Assembly (NCBI RefSeq): GCF_024519455.1
Contig: NZ_JALJRY010000002.1
Location: 93,781-157,780 of the forward strand
Direction of reading: 5' to 3'
DNA length: 64,000 nucleotides
Source: Streptomyces sp. STR69
GTDB lineage: Bacteria > Actinomycetota > Actinomycetes > Streptomycetales > Streptomycetaceae
Below the pieces are notes generated by a model. It saw only the letters and a list, made by a program, of their open reading frames with translations. It had not been told where the DNA came from and did no database searches. Each line of letters opens with the position of its first letter. The first letter of the stretch is position 1. The translations under genes and the position numbers were made by a program. Of this stretch, positions 51,531 to 60,132 are shown in pieces.

Positions 51531-52511
51531 TCAGGCCTCCGGCTGCTGGGACTTGAGGAGAGTGAGCTCCTTGAGCTGCTCCCAGCGCGGGTCCCCGGTG
51601 TCGATCGCGAGTTGTTTGCAGGCGTGGAGTGCGTCGAGGAACTCGGCGGTGTTGGGCGGACGCATGCCCTTGTCCCGGGCCTGGGCGCGCGTGGTCAGCA
51701 GGGCCTCGGCGAGTTCCTCGGCGAGGGACCGGTCATCCGGTGTGAACGCCCCGTAGACCAGGTGGAAATGGGCCTCGGCGATGCGCATCAGACGCCGCCC
51801 GTTCGGTGCCTCCAGGGCAAGGACCACACAGCGGCGGAGGAATGCCTGGGGGAGTTCCCGCTCCTCGTTGGTGGTGATGATCACGAGATGTCCGCCTCCG
51901 GGGGCGGTCGGCTCCCGGCGGATCACCTGTCCGGTCTCCTGCACCAGGAACCATTCCGAACCCAGCGGAACCAGAAGGCTGTTGGGCATGTCCGGGTCTG
52001 CCTTGTCGATCTCGTCGATCAGGACGACGGAACCGTCCGGCGAGCGAAGCACGTTGAGCTCCCAGAAGGGGTCGACGCGCCGGCGCCCGTTACCGTCGCC
52101 GGCCGCCGACCCGGGATCGAACGCCCACCACAGCGAGCCCGGAGTCACATAGTCCTCGTCCCGGAGTTCGACGGCCGCTTCTGGTGCGTACGCGTCGCGT
52201 CCCGCTCCGGCCGCGCGTACCTGCGCGTCGCTGAGCCGGCGCACATGGTCGTACGTCCACAGCAGGTCCTTTCCGGCCGTACGCGAAGTGACCACGTGCT
52301 CGTAGTAGCGCCAGCCGCGGACCTGGGCGATGTAGGGCGCCAAAGACGATTTGCCGGAACCGGGTTCCCCGCGCAGCAGCAGTGGCCGTCCCGTGGCCAG
52401 CGCGACCTTCACGGCGAGATCGATCCGCTCGGACATGATGTAGACGGAGTCGGCCCGCAGGTCGGGCGCGCGCGAACTTCGCGGTTCGAGGGTCGGATCT
52501 TCACCGCTCAT
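51531..52511 (-). CDS. MoxR-type AAA ATPase of the conflict operon
   Basis: A 326-residue AAA+ ATPase. Walker A is LLRGEPGSGKSS (Lys54), Walker B VVLIDEIDK (Asp166, Glu167), sensor 1 VIITTNEER, and an arginine-rich LRRCVVL follows. The architecture is that of MoxR-like ATPases, which pair with vWA proteins. Its ATG overlaps the TIR-gene stop (ATGA) and its stop is one base from the vWA start, so all three are translationally coupled. Confidence 0.9.
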   Translation of the reverse strand: MSGEDPTLEPRSSRAPDLRADSVYIMSERIDLAVKVALATGRPLLLRGEPGSGKSSLAPYIAQVRGWRYYEHVVTSRTAGKDLLWTYDHVRRLSDAQVRAAGAGRDAYAPEAAVELRDEDYVTPGSLWWAFDPGSAAGDGNGRRRVDPFWELNVLRSPDGSVVLIDEIDKADPDMPNSLLVPLGSEWFLVQETGQVIRREPTAPGGGHLVIITTNEERELPQAFLRRCVVLALEAPNGRRLMRIAEAHFHLVYGAFTPDDRSLAEELAEALLTTRAQARDKGMRPPNTAEFLDALHACKQLAIDTGDPRWEQLKELTLLKSQQPEA

Positions 52512-53797
52512 GCGCTGGCCTCCAGGCCTTTCAGACGGTCGGGCAGGCCCCGCAGCTCGTGGGTGAGCTGGTAGCCCAGACTTTCCTCGGCCTCGGTGAG
52601 GTCGGGCAGGATCACGAGGTCCTTGAGCCGCGGCGCGAGCCTGGCCCGGCTCGGATCGCACTCGTCGGACAGCAGCACGATCAGCAGCCACGGGAACAGT
52701 TGGTGCAGCCGGGTCACGAGTTCCTCGACCAACCGCGGCCGTACCTCACGGACGTTGAGGATCAGGCAGTGCAGGAAGTTCTCGCGCGGCCGGAAGTTGC
52801 GGTGATCCTGCCAGGGCGGGGCGACCAGGACCTGGCGTACGGCCTCCACACACTGACCGGCCAGGTCGTCCAGGGCGTCCTCACCCACCGGGATGCCGCC
52901 GGCGGTGTGGAAGCGGTAGTACATGATCTGTCGGCACATGGCGCGATCCACGTACTGCCCGGCGGTGTCGGCGCCCCGCGCGTTCAGCGCCACGAGACGT
53001 TTGACGGCCAGCCCGTCGGGAGGCAGCAGCCGCCGGGCCGCCTCACCGTCGATCCAGGCAGGCGTGAGGAGTGTGATGAGCGAGGCGAGATCGTCACGGC
53101 TCAGCCGCCGCTTCCGTGCGATCTCGTGCACGGCCTGTCTGAGCCTCGTGACGGAAGCCGTGGCCAGCAGGTGATGGGCGAGGAACTGCCCCGCGCCGGC
53201 GTGCGCGTCCAACAGGTACAGATCCTGCTCCTCGATGCCCAGCGCCCGCCCCGTGGCCCGCAAGGTGTCGGGGGAGTCGGACATGTCCAGCAACGCCGCG
53301 ACATCCTCGATCCAGTTGCGCATGTGATCGGTTTCGAGTCCTACGGCGGGCAGGTCGGCGAACTCGGCGAGCACGGCCACGCTGAGCTTCCGGGCGTACT
53401 CCGCGTCGTCCTCGCCGTCCTCACGCGGCAGGCGGACGAACTCCAGGGGGAGGATGTCACCGAAGCCGGCCTTCTTCAGCTGATCCGTCGTCACATTCCC
53501 GATCAGGACGGGAAGAACGCGCAGGGACGGCCACAGGGCGCGTCTCCACATCAGGATGTTGACCTCACGGCGTACCCAGTCCGATTCGAGCGCCGCTTCG
53601 TTCAACAGGACGACGGCCGCATGGCAGTCGGCCATCCACCGCATCAGCTGAAGACACCACTCCCGGCCCCTGCGCAGGGCCACGGTGTCCACCTTGACCC
53701 GGTAGTTCATGGCGCTGAGGCCGCCCACGATCCGCCCGCGGACCGCCCCGGCCAGCCGATCGCCCTTCGAGCTGTGACTGATGAACACGTCGATCAT
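52508..53797 (-). CDS. TIR-domain protein, probable effector
   Basis: A 429-residue protein. Residues about 1-110 are a TIR domain: DVFISHSSKGD, then W-C-L-Q-L, and DSDWVRREVN where Glu78 matches the catalytic Glu of NAD-cleaving TIRs. The remaining about 300 residues are helical with no family recognised (e.g. LGIEEQDLYLLDAHAGAGQF, NFLHCLILNVREVRPRLVEEL) and may bind MoxR/vWA partners or act as a sensor. Gene order and ATGA overlap with MoxR place it as the effector of a vWA-MoxR conflict system. NADase activity is inferred, not shown. Confidence 0.87.
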   Translation of the reverse strand: MIDVFISHSSKGDRLAGAVRGRIVGGLSAMNYRVKVDTVALRRGREWCLQLMRWMADCHAAVVLLNEAALESDWVRREVNILMWRRALWPSLRVLPVLIGNVTTDQLKKAGFGDILPLEFVRLPREDGEDDAEYARKLSVAVLAEFADLPAVGLETDHMRNWIEDVAALLDMSDSPDTLRATGRALGIEEQDLYLLDAHAGAGQFLAHHLLATASVTRLRQAVHEIARKRRLSRDDLASLITLLTPAWIDGEAARRLLPPDGLAVKRLVALNARGADTAGQYVDRAMCRQIMYYRFHTAGGIPVGEDALDDLAGQCVEAVRQVLVAPPWQDHRNFRPRENFLHCLILNVREVRPRLVEELVTRLHQLFPWLLIVLLSDECDPSRARLAPRLKDLVILPDLTEAEESLGYQLTHELRGLPDRLKGLEASA

Positions 53798-53809
53798 GTC
53801 GTGCGCGCC

Positions 53810-54673
53810 TTACGCCGTCGTCCACTTCACCATCCAGGCGTCGTTCTGCACCGAGATGATGTCCTCGCATGCGGCGACGAACGCGTCCTCGTCGGCCTCG
53901 GTGGGCGCCGACAGATTGGTACGGCCCATCAGCAACACCCTCAACTCGTTCGCCGTACGCGTGTATTCGAGTTCCTGGTAGCCGTACTTCGAGGCTGCCC
54001 CATGAGCGGTCACGGCGGTGGCCATGGTCGCGCAGACCGCGACCCAGACCCCGGCCCGGTCGATCGCGAAGGCACCCGCCGTCGCACCGAGGGCCGCGCC
54101 GCACAGGCTGAAGAACACTTCGAGCCGGCGGACGACGGCGACGCGCTCGCGCATGCGCAGGGCCTGCGGGACGTAGTACTCGTCCATCTGCTGGCGCGGG
54201 CGCCGAGCGGCGTAGCCGGCGACGTCCCGTACATCGGGGAGCGGACGGTCCGCGGCGATCGTGCCGTTGGTGTGGTGGACCAGGTCCGCCGCGTCGCGTT
54301 CGAGCCGGGTGAGACGGTCCTGGAGTACGACGTCACGGTCGGGGCCGCGGAAGGGGCTGACACCGGCCAGATAGCGGTACGTGTCCGACTTCAGCGCCTC
54401 CGAGATGGCCCGCAGCCGGACCCACTCCGCGGCCGGCCCCGGCCCGGAGCCCACCGCGACCAGCGGAGTCGCCGCACCGGCCAGCGCGGCGACGAAGGCG
54501 AGTCCACGGCCGAGCGGGGCGGAGACGTCCATCGTCTGGGCGGAGGCGGTACCGGAGATCGCCGTGACGATGGAGAGGCCCAGAGCGAGGAGACGGGCGC
54601 GCGCGACGGACTTCTTCTGCCGCGTGGCGGCATGCGACCAGACGCGCTGCCGCTGCCAGGTCATGGATATCAA
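53810..54673 (-). CDS. DUF4231/SLATT-like four-helix membrane protein
   Basis: A 287-residue protein with two hydrophobic hairpins: about 25-45 and 50-75 (LLALGLSIVTAISGTASA, LGRGLAFVAALAGAATPLV), then about 190-210 and 215-235 (VFFSLCGAALGATAGAF, WVAVCATMATAVTAHG). The middle has ALKSDTYRYLAGVSPF, typical of DUF4231 (SLATT superfamily). SLATT proteins in defence islands are predicted membrane-damaging effectors. Start: TTG 54673 is set by GGGGGG 6-7 bases upstream; ATG 54664 is the alternative. 12 bases before the TIR gene. Confidence 0.82.
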   Translation of the reverse strand: MISMTWQRQRVWSHAATRQKKSVARARLLALGLSIVTAISGTASAQTMDVSAPLGRGLAFVAALAGAATPLVAVGSGPGPAAEWVRLRAISEALKSDTYRYLAGVSPFRGPDRDVVLQDRLTRLERDAADLVHHTNGTIAADRPLPDVRDVAGYAARRPRQQMDEYYVPQALRMRERVAVVRRLEVFFSLCGAALGATAGAFAIDRAGVWVAVCATMATAVTAHGAASKYGYQELEYTRTANELRVLLMGRTNLSAPTEADEDAFVAACEDIISVQNDAWMVKWTTA

Positions 54674-54686
54674 CGTGTTCCCCCCG

Positions 54687-54708
54687 AGAATCCCCACGGG
54701 GGGATTCT
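54687..54708. promoter_or_regulatory. Perfect 9-bp inverted repeat between divergent operons
   Basis: AGAATCCCC and GGGGATTCT with a 4-base centre lie in the 46-106 base gap between the DUF4231 and NACHT starts. It could be an operator shared by both genes. On the minus-strand mRNA it lies right before a GGGGGG ribosome site that could pair instead with its CCCCCC. Confidence 0.65.
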
Positions 54709-54719
54709 GACGGACGGGC

Positions 54720-57700
54720 GTGGCCGCAGGCAAAGACTCGGACATACTCGGGTGCGTGGAGCGGAATTCGGGGGAGCTGGTGGCACTGGACGACGTGCTG
54801 CCGTACCTGGAGATGGTGTCTGCCGACCCCTCGGTCGAGAACGAGGACCTGGCACGCGGGTGTGCCGCACGTGTGGTGCGGCGTGCTGCCGTGAACGGCG
54901 AACTGGGCACGCGGAGAACAGAGTTGAGCCCCCTGATCGACAGGCTGGGCGATGCCCTCGTTGAGATCGCGCGGAGGCCGGGGTCCGCTCGGAGGTGGAC
55001 CGAGAGCCCTTCCGAAGTCGCCGACCTGATCTGGACGCGAGTGTCGGACCGCCGACTGGCCCTGTCGGCGGAGACCGACGGCCGACGGCTTCTCGCGGAG
55101 CTCTGCTCGCTTGTGCGTCAGTTCGGCGGGCGAGCCGATGATGGGTTCGAGGCGGGGTACAGGGCCTATGTCGCTGCGAGATATGCGAAGTTGACCGTCC
55201 ATGGTTTCGGCCCGGCGGAGAGATCCTACGAACTGCCGCTGGAAATCGCCTATGTAGGGTCGGTCGAGCAGTTGCTCATGAGTCGGCAACGAGCCGTGCT
55301 GCGAGGCGAGGCGGGCTCCGGCAAGACGACGACACTTCAGTGGCTCGCGATGCGGGTTGCCGATAATGCCGTGCGAACGCCGGACGGAAGTGCCGTCCTG
55401 GTGCCGTTCTTCTTCTCCCTGCGTACGGTGATCCGACGCGGACGGATGCCGACGCCGGACGAGTTCCTCTCGGCGATCGGATGCCCCCTCGCGGAACAGC
55501 AGCCCCGCGGCTGGGCCGCACGCGTCCTCGGTGAGGGGAGGGCCGTCGTTCTGCTGGACGGGCTGGACGAGGTGTCTGCCGACGAGCAGCGACGTTTCTT
55601 TGACTGGCTCGGCGAGATGCTCCACACCTATCGCGACAACCAATGGATCATGAGCTGCCGTCCGACGGCGGTTCCTGAGCGCGGCGTCCAGGACTTCGCC
55701 GACGTGGTCCTGCCTCCTCTGACGGCGGCTGGTGCGGAGAACCTGGTACGGGCGTGGTACCGCGCGAGGCTCGCGACAGATGTCGATACGGAGGAGAATT
55801 CGGCCTACGAAGAGTCGCTCCTCGAACTCCTGCGCAGTCGGGCCGACTTGACGGAGCTGGCGAGCAATCCCCTGATGTGTGCCGTGTTGTGTTCCCTGAA
55901 CACGGCAGGTACGGGTGCGCTGCCCGGGGACCGCACGTCTCTCTATTCGGGTTTCCTGGAGCTGTTGCTCCACCGGCGGGACGGGGAGCGAGGCATCGTA
56001 ACGCTCGCGTCGAGAGGCCTCGGGCAGGACCAACAACTCCTCTTGCTGGGGCGTTTGGCCCACTGGATGCTTCGCAACGGCATGAGCCGGATGGCGCACG
56101 ACGATGTGGTGCGGCAGATCGACCTCGTCCTGCCGGGACCGCCGACTCGTCTTGTTCCGGAGGAGATCCTTGCTCACCTCCTTGAGCGCACGGGCCTCCT
56201 CCGAAGCGACATGCTCGGGGCCGTCGAGTTTGTTCACCGCTCCTTTCAGGACTTCCTCGCGGCGCGCGCCCTGGTCGTCGAGGCCGACTTCCCGCTTCTG
56301 AGGCGGCACGTGAACGACGACCAGTGGCGGGACGTCCTCCTGAACGCCGTGGGGCTTGCCAGACCGCGTGAGCGCGGTCAACTCCTCACGGACCTCCTCC
56401 AACTCGGCGACGCCGAGCGCGAGCGTTCCGCCGCTCTGCGTCTCTACCTGCTCGCCGCGATGTGCCTCACCGAGGCAAGTGAGGTCGAACCGTCTGTCCG
56501 GCAAGCGGTCATGGACCGCATCGCCGGCTGCCTGCCACCCCGCAGTGCCGACGAGGCGACCGACTTCGCGGCCCTCGGCCCGACCGTCCTGGCCCTCCTG
56601 CCCGAGCCCGCGGCGCTGAGCCGTGCCGAGAACCGGGCCTTCCTCGACATCCTCGTCCGGATCCCCGGGCCCGAAGCCCAGGCCGCCGCCCGGCGTCACT
56701 CGCTCCCACCGCACCCGGCGTGGCCCTCCGCGCTCCGCAGACTCCCCGAACCACCCCCAGGAGCACGCGAGTTGGCCGTCGCCCTGAGCGTCGCGACCCG
56801 CATCGAACCGGAGTTGATCCGGGCCGTACGGCTGCGGGTGTTCCCCCTCCTGGACGTGGGCGACGAGGCGGACCTCTGGTTCAGCGCCTGGACGGCCGCA
56901 CGGACGGCGCATGCCATGGCGCTGCGTCCCGAGCTGCTGCCCGTGCTGAGAGCCGAACTCGCGGAACGACTCGCGAGCGCCGCGCCCGGCGACCCGATCC
57001 ATCACCTCGGCGCGATCGTGATGGAGGTCCACGAGCACATCTCGCCCGCGCTGCGCGTGGAGGAACGGCTCAACTGGCTGGACGTGACAGGTGTGTTGGG
57101 CTCCCGTGACGGCGAGGCGATCGTTGGTGACCTGCTGTCGCCCGCCCTGCGTGCCCTGGTGGAGGAGCGGCGCGAGGGGGTCGCCGACTGGCTGTCCGGT
57201 GCCTGGTCCCGGCTGCCCGAAGCCGCGCGGGAGAGTGTCCGTGCCTGGCAACTGGTGACGGCCGCCGCACAGCAGGTCCCCGACGCCGGCCTGGAACAGG
57301 CGCCCGCACCGACCGACCTGACCGCCGTCGACGTCTCGGTCATCGTCGAGTCGGTCGGGGACGCGGTACTGACCGTCGCCAGGAGCCGGGACACCCTGAC
57401 CCTGGGCGCCGGCACCGGAACCGCGCAGGACACCGGGATCCTCGTGCCGGACACGGATCCCCGCGTGGTCGAGGTACTGGTCGACGAGGGCGGTACGGAG
57501 CCCGTGTTCCGTACGGTGACGGTGTCGCCGGGCGAGGCTCGCACCGTGAGCGTCGGGGACGGGCCGGTACGGCTGCGTACACCGCGCGGTGATGTCTACG
57601 AGCTCGCTGCCGCTCCCGATCCCCCGCCGCCCGTCCCGGACGGCGGCACCACGGGCGACGTTCTCCGTCTGGAGGAGACCCGATCCGGCTGGTGCTTCCG

Positions 57701-59573
57701 GGTGTCGGCGGGGACGCTTGCCGCACCCGAAGTACTGGCCCGGATCGAACGGGAGGTACGCCACGCGCGGGCCGTCTCGCCAGAAGGCCCTTTGCCGCGA
57801 GGGGAGTTGGGACAGTGGCGGAACGGACTGGGCGTGCTGGCGCGGGCGCTTGTCGACGCCGGGCTCCGGGATGTCGAGGTGCTCATCGGTCAGTGCACGG
57901 GGCCGGGCGACGATCCGACGGACGTGATGCTCGCGGGCGAGAACCCGTCGACGGGACAGCTCTCGTACGTCGTCGTGGAACTACGGGGCTGGCGGTCCCT
58001 GGTGGTGGACCGCGGAGACGCACGGTTGTGCAGGCCCGGCAGTAAAGCGACCCGCTGGGAGGTCAACCCGCAGGAGCGGGCGCGGAGTCGATGGGCACAG
58101 CTCGTCGCCACGCACGACGTCCTGAGCCGCAATTACCAGAAGTTGACCTCGGTGGTCTTCCTGCCCCTGGCGCACGACAGGGACGTCGACCGGATGCCTC
58201 AGCCGTTGGACGGACCCGGCGTGCCGTTGTTCACGGGGGACCAGCTGGACGACTTCCAGGAGTTTCTGCAGTCCCGCCTCGCACCGATACCTGCGGCGCT
58301 GGCGGCGGACCGCCTGCTCTTCGGGCGCCTGCTTCCCCGGCAGACCGTGCTGAGCGCCGCCGTACGCTTCGACAGAGAGCCGCCCTTCTCCGCACTCGGC
58401 GGTCAGTCGGCCGTCCTCGGCCATGCGATGTCGGCGCTGCGACGTGCGGAACGGCAGGTCGTCGTGGTGACAGGACCGGCGGGAACGGGGAAGACGGCCC
58501 TCGCCCTGATGCTGCTTTTTGAAGCCCGGCAGACGCACCCCGACGCGACTTACGCCTCCGGACTGCGTGCCTTCGCGAGCCGACTGCGGATGGCCCTGGG
58601 CAGTGGCCGGGCGAGGAACGCCGATTGGGTTCGGTTCCCCTTTCATGTCGTACCACCGGATGGCGATGGCTCCGCGTCGACTGCCAGGCTTCCGCTGCTC
58701 GTCTGCGACGACGCGCAGTTCGCCCGCGCCCGGTCGAACGGCCGATACATTCCCCCGGCCGAGAGATCGGACCAGCCGGAGACCGAGCGCATGATGGACT
58801 CGGCGGACGTCTCCGTCTTCCTTGTCGACGAGACTTCGACCTGGGACCGCAACCACGTCGGATCCGCCGAGCGGATTCTGCAGTCCGCGAGGGACAAGGG
58901 ACTGCCGACCGTGCACGTGGAACTGGGCGGGCCGCTCCGTTTCGGTGGCAGTGCCGCGTACCCCCGGTGGGTCGCGGGCCTGCTGGGCGGGACCGACGAG
59001 GGTGCCGTTTCCTGGCAACCGGACGGTCGCTACGACGTGTTGGCCGCCGACAGTCCGCAGGAGATGGAGGATTTTCTGCGGGCGCGGCTGGAGGACGGCA
59101 ACTCGGTGCGGATGACGGCAGGTCTGTGCTGGCCGTGGACGGTCCCTGCCGACGAGGAGGCGTCGGACCAGACCAGAGGCGAGGTCACTGTGGGCGAGTG
59201 GCGCCGGCCGTGGCAGTCACCGACCCCACCGGGCCGCTGGGCCGTGGACGCCTCCGGAGTCGAGCAGATGGGCAACATCCATGGCGCGGCGGGCTTCGAG
59301 TTCGACTGGTGCGGTGTCCTCCTGGGACCCGACTTCGTGCATCGCGACGGCCGCTGGATCACCGTACGGTCCGAGAACCAATCCACACTGCTCAGGACCA
59401 AGGTGCTCCCGGACGCGGAAGCCGACCGACTGATCAGAAACGCCTACCGCATCCTCCTCACGCGCGCGGCGCGAGGCGTCGTCCTCTGCTCCGCGGACCC
59501 GGAGACCCGGCAGGCGCTGCGGGCCCTCGCACCCGGGACGGCCTCCGGCCTCTTCCGTCCTGCCGGCCAGTGA
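54720..59573 (+). CDS. NACHT NTPase-PD-(D/E)xK-like-DUF2075 helicase fusion
   Basis: Up to 1617 residues (numbering from GTG 54720; GTG 54756, possibly leaderless after CATACT, or GTG 54780 with GGGGGAG are alternatives). Residues about 185-420 are a NACHT NTPase: LRGEAGSGKTTTLQW (Lys202), VVLLDGLDEVSADEQ, and a typical VEFVHRSFQDFLAARAL after it. About 600-1000 is a long helical region. About 1030-1200 resembles the PD-(D/E)xK-like domain that precedes DUF2075: TDVMLAG then VVVELRGW (ELR for ELK). About 1210-1617 is DUF2075/Schlafen-like helicase: TGPAGTGKTALALML, LLVCDDAQ, GFEFDWCGVLLG. Both NTPase sites look intact. AT-richer codons in the first 2 kb. Divergent from the TIR operon; likely antiviral effector or sensor. 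Confidence 0.88.
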   Translation: MAAGKDSDILGCVERNSGELVALDDVLPYLEMVSADPSVENEDLARGCAARVVRRAAVNGELGTRRTELSPLIDRLGDALVEIARRPGSARRWTESPSEVADLIWTRVSDRRLALSAETDGRRLLAELCSLVRQFGGRADDGFEAGYRAYVAARYAKLTVHGFGPAERSYELPLEIAYVGSVEQLLMSRQRAVLRGEAGSGKTTTLQWLAMRVADNAVRTPDGSAVLVPFFFSLRTVIRRGRMPTPDEFLSAIGCPLAEQQPRGWAARVLGEGRAVVLLDGLDEVSADEQRRFFDWLGEMLHTYRDNQWIMSCRPTAVPERGVQDFADVVLPPLTAAGAENLVRAWYRARLATDVDTEENSAYEESLLELLRSRADLTELASNPLMCAVLCSLNTAGTGALPGDRTSLYSGFLELLLHRRDGERGIVTLASRGLGQDQQLLLLGRLAHWMLRNGMSRMAHDDVVRQIDLVLPGPPTRLVPEEILAHLLERTGLLRSDMLGAVEFVHRSFQDFLAARALVVEADFPLLRRHVNDDQWRDVLLNAVGLARPRERGQLLTDLLQLGDAERERSAALRLYLLAAMCLTEASEVEPSVRQAVMDRIAGCLPPRSADEATDFAALGPTVLALLPEPAALSRAENRAFLDILVRIPGPEAQAAARRHSLPPHPAWPSALRRLPEPPPGARELAVALSVATRIEPELIRAVRLRVFPLLDVGDEADLWFSAWTAARTAHAMALRPELLPVLRAELAERLASAAPGDPIHHLGAIVMEVHEHISPALRVEERLNWLDVTGVLGSRDGEAIVGDLLSPALRALVEERREGVADWLSGAWSRLPEAARESVRAWQLVTAAAQQVPDAGLEQAPAPTDLTAVDVSVIVESVGDAVLTVARSRDTLTLGAGTGTAQDTGILVPDTDPRVVEVLVDEGGTEPVFRTVTVSPGEARTVSVGDGPVRLRTPRGDVYELAAAPDPPPPVPDGGTTGDVLRLEETRSGWCFRVSAGTLAAPEVLARIEREVRHARAVSPEGPLPRGELGQWRNGLGVLARALVDAGLRDVEVLIGQCTGPGDDPTDVMLAGENPSTGQLSYVVVELRGWRSLVVDRGDARLCRPGSKATRWEVNPQERARSRWAQLVATHDVLSRNYQKLTSVVFLPLAHDRDVDRMPQPLDGPGVPLFTGDQLDDFQEFLQSRLAPIPAALAADRLLFGRLLPRQTVLSAAVRFDREPPFSALGGQSAVLGHAMSALRRAERQVVVVTGPAGTGKTALALMLLFEARQTHPDATYASGLRAFASRLRMALGSGRARNADWVRFPFHVVPPDGDGSASTARLPLLVCDDAQFARARSNGRYIPPAERSDQPETERMMDSADVSVFLVDETSTWDRNHVGSAERILQSARDKGLPTVHVELGGPLRFGGSAAYPRWVAGLLGGTDEGAVSWQPDGRYDVLAADSPQEMEDFLRARLEDGNSVRMTAGLCWPWTVPADEEASDQTRGEVTVGEWRRPWQSPTPPGRWAVDASGVEQMGNIHGAAGFEFDWCGVLLGPDFVHRDGRWITVRSENQSTLLRTKVLPDAEADRLIRNAYRILLTRAARGVVLCSADPETRQALRALAPGTASGLFRPAGQ

Positions 59574-59577
59574 CGCG

Positions 59578-60018
59578 TCACGCCCGCCTCAGCAGTCCGT
59601 TCACCGCCCGCCCGAACATCGACCGTGCCGCCCACCGCAGCGGTCCGTCGAAGAGCCGTGGCAGGAAGCGCACCCGCAGCTCCTCCTGCCAGACCACGCG
59701 GCTACGGCCCCCCGGCCCCGGCCGCACCTCGATCTCCGCCCAGCCGAGCACCACCCGCCCCCGCTTCTCCAGCCGTACGAGACCCGGCTCGTCGTCCGTC
59801 GGCGGTCGCCACACGGTGACCTCCATACGGTCGTCGAAGGCGAGCGGGCCGAGACCGGAGCGCGCCACGAACACCGTGCCCTCACCGGTCGGCGGCGGGG
59901 TGAGCACGCTGACCCGGGTCAGCGGGACCACCTCGGCGTGGCGCGGCCACTCCGTCAACCGGCGCCACGCCTCCTCAAGGGGGAGCGGTGCCGTGCGTTC
60001 GAGACGGAAGTTGACCAT
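59578..60018 (-). CDS. SRPBCC (START-like) family protein
   Basis: A 146-residue single-domain lipid/aromatic-binding fold protein: NFRLERTAPLPLEEAWRRLTEWPRHAEVVPL at the start and the C-terminal helix LFDGPLRWAARSMFGRAVNGLLRR are typical of SRPBCC proteins. No catalytic residues are apparent. Convergent with the giant NACHT gene, four bases apart. Function unknown. Confidence 0.88.
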   Translation of the reverse strand: MVNFRLERTAPLPLEEAWRRLTEWPRHAEVVPLTRVSVLTPPPTGEGTVFVARSGLGPLAFDDRMEVTVWRPPTDDEPGLVRLEKRGRVVLGWAEIEVRPGPGGRSRVVWQEELRVRFLPRLFDGPLRWAARSMFGRAVNGLLRRA

Positions 60019-60132
60019 GCAGGGATCGTAGAGAACGCATCACGGTCGGCGGTACTTTCGTCGGGGGGCTCACACCCTTGGCCCAGAAGTTCATAGGCAC
60101 GCAGACGTACACCACTGGGGGAGTCGGTCGTC

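Noticed and set aside
54333..57764. Very long open frame on the minus strand (over 1100 codons) opposite the NACHT gene
   Set aside because: High-GC shadow: composition is Arg/Gly/Val-rich with no motif, while the plus strand has clear NACHT motifs.
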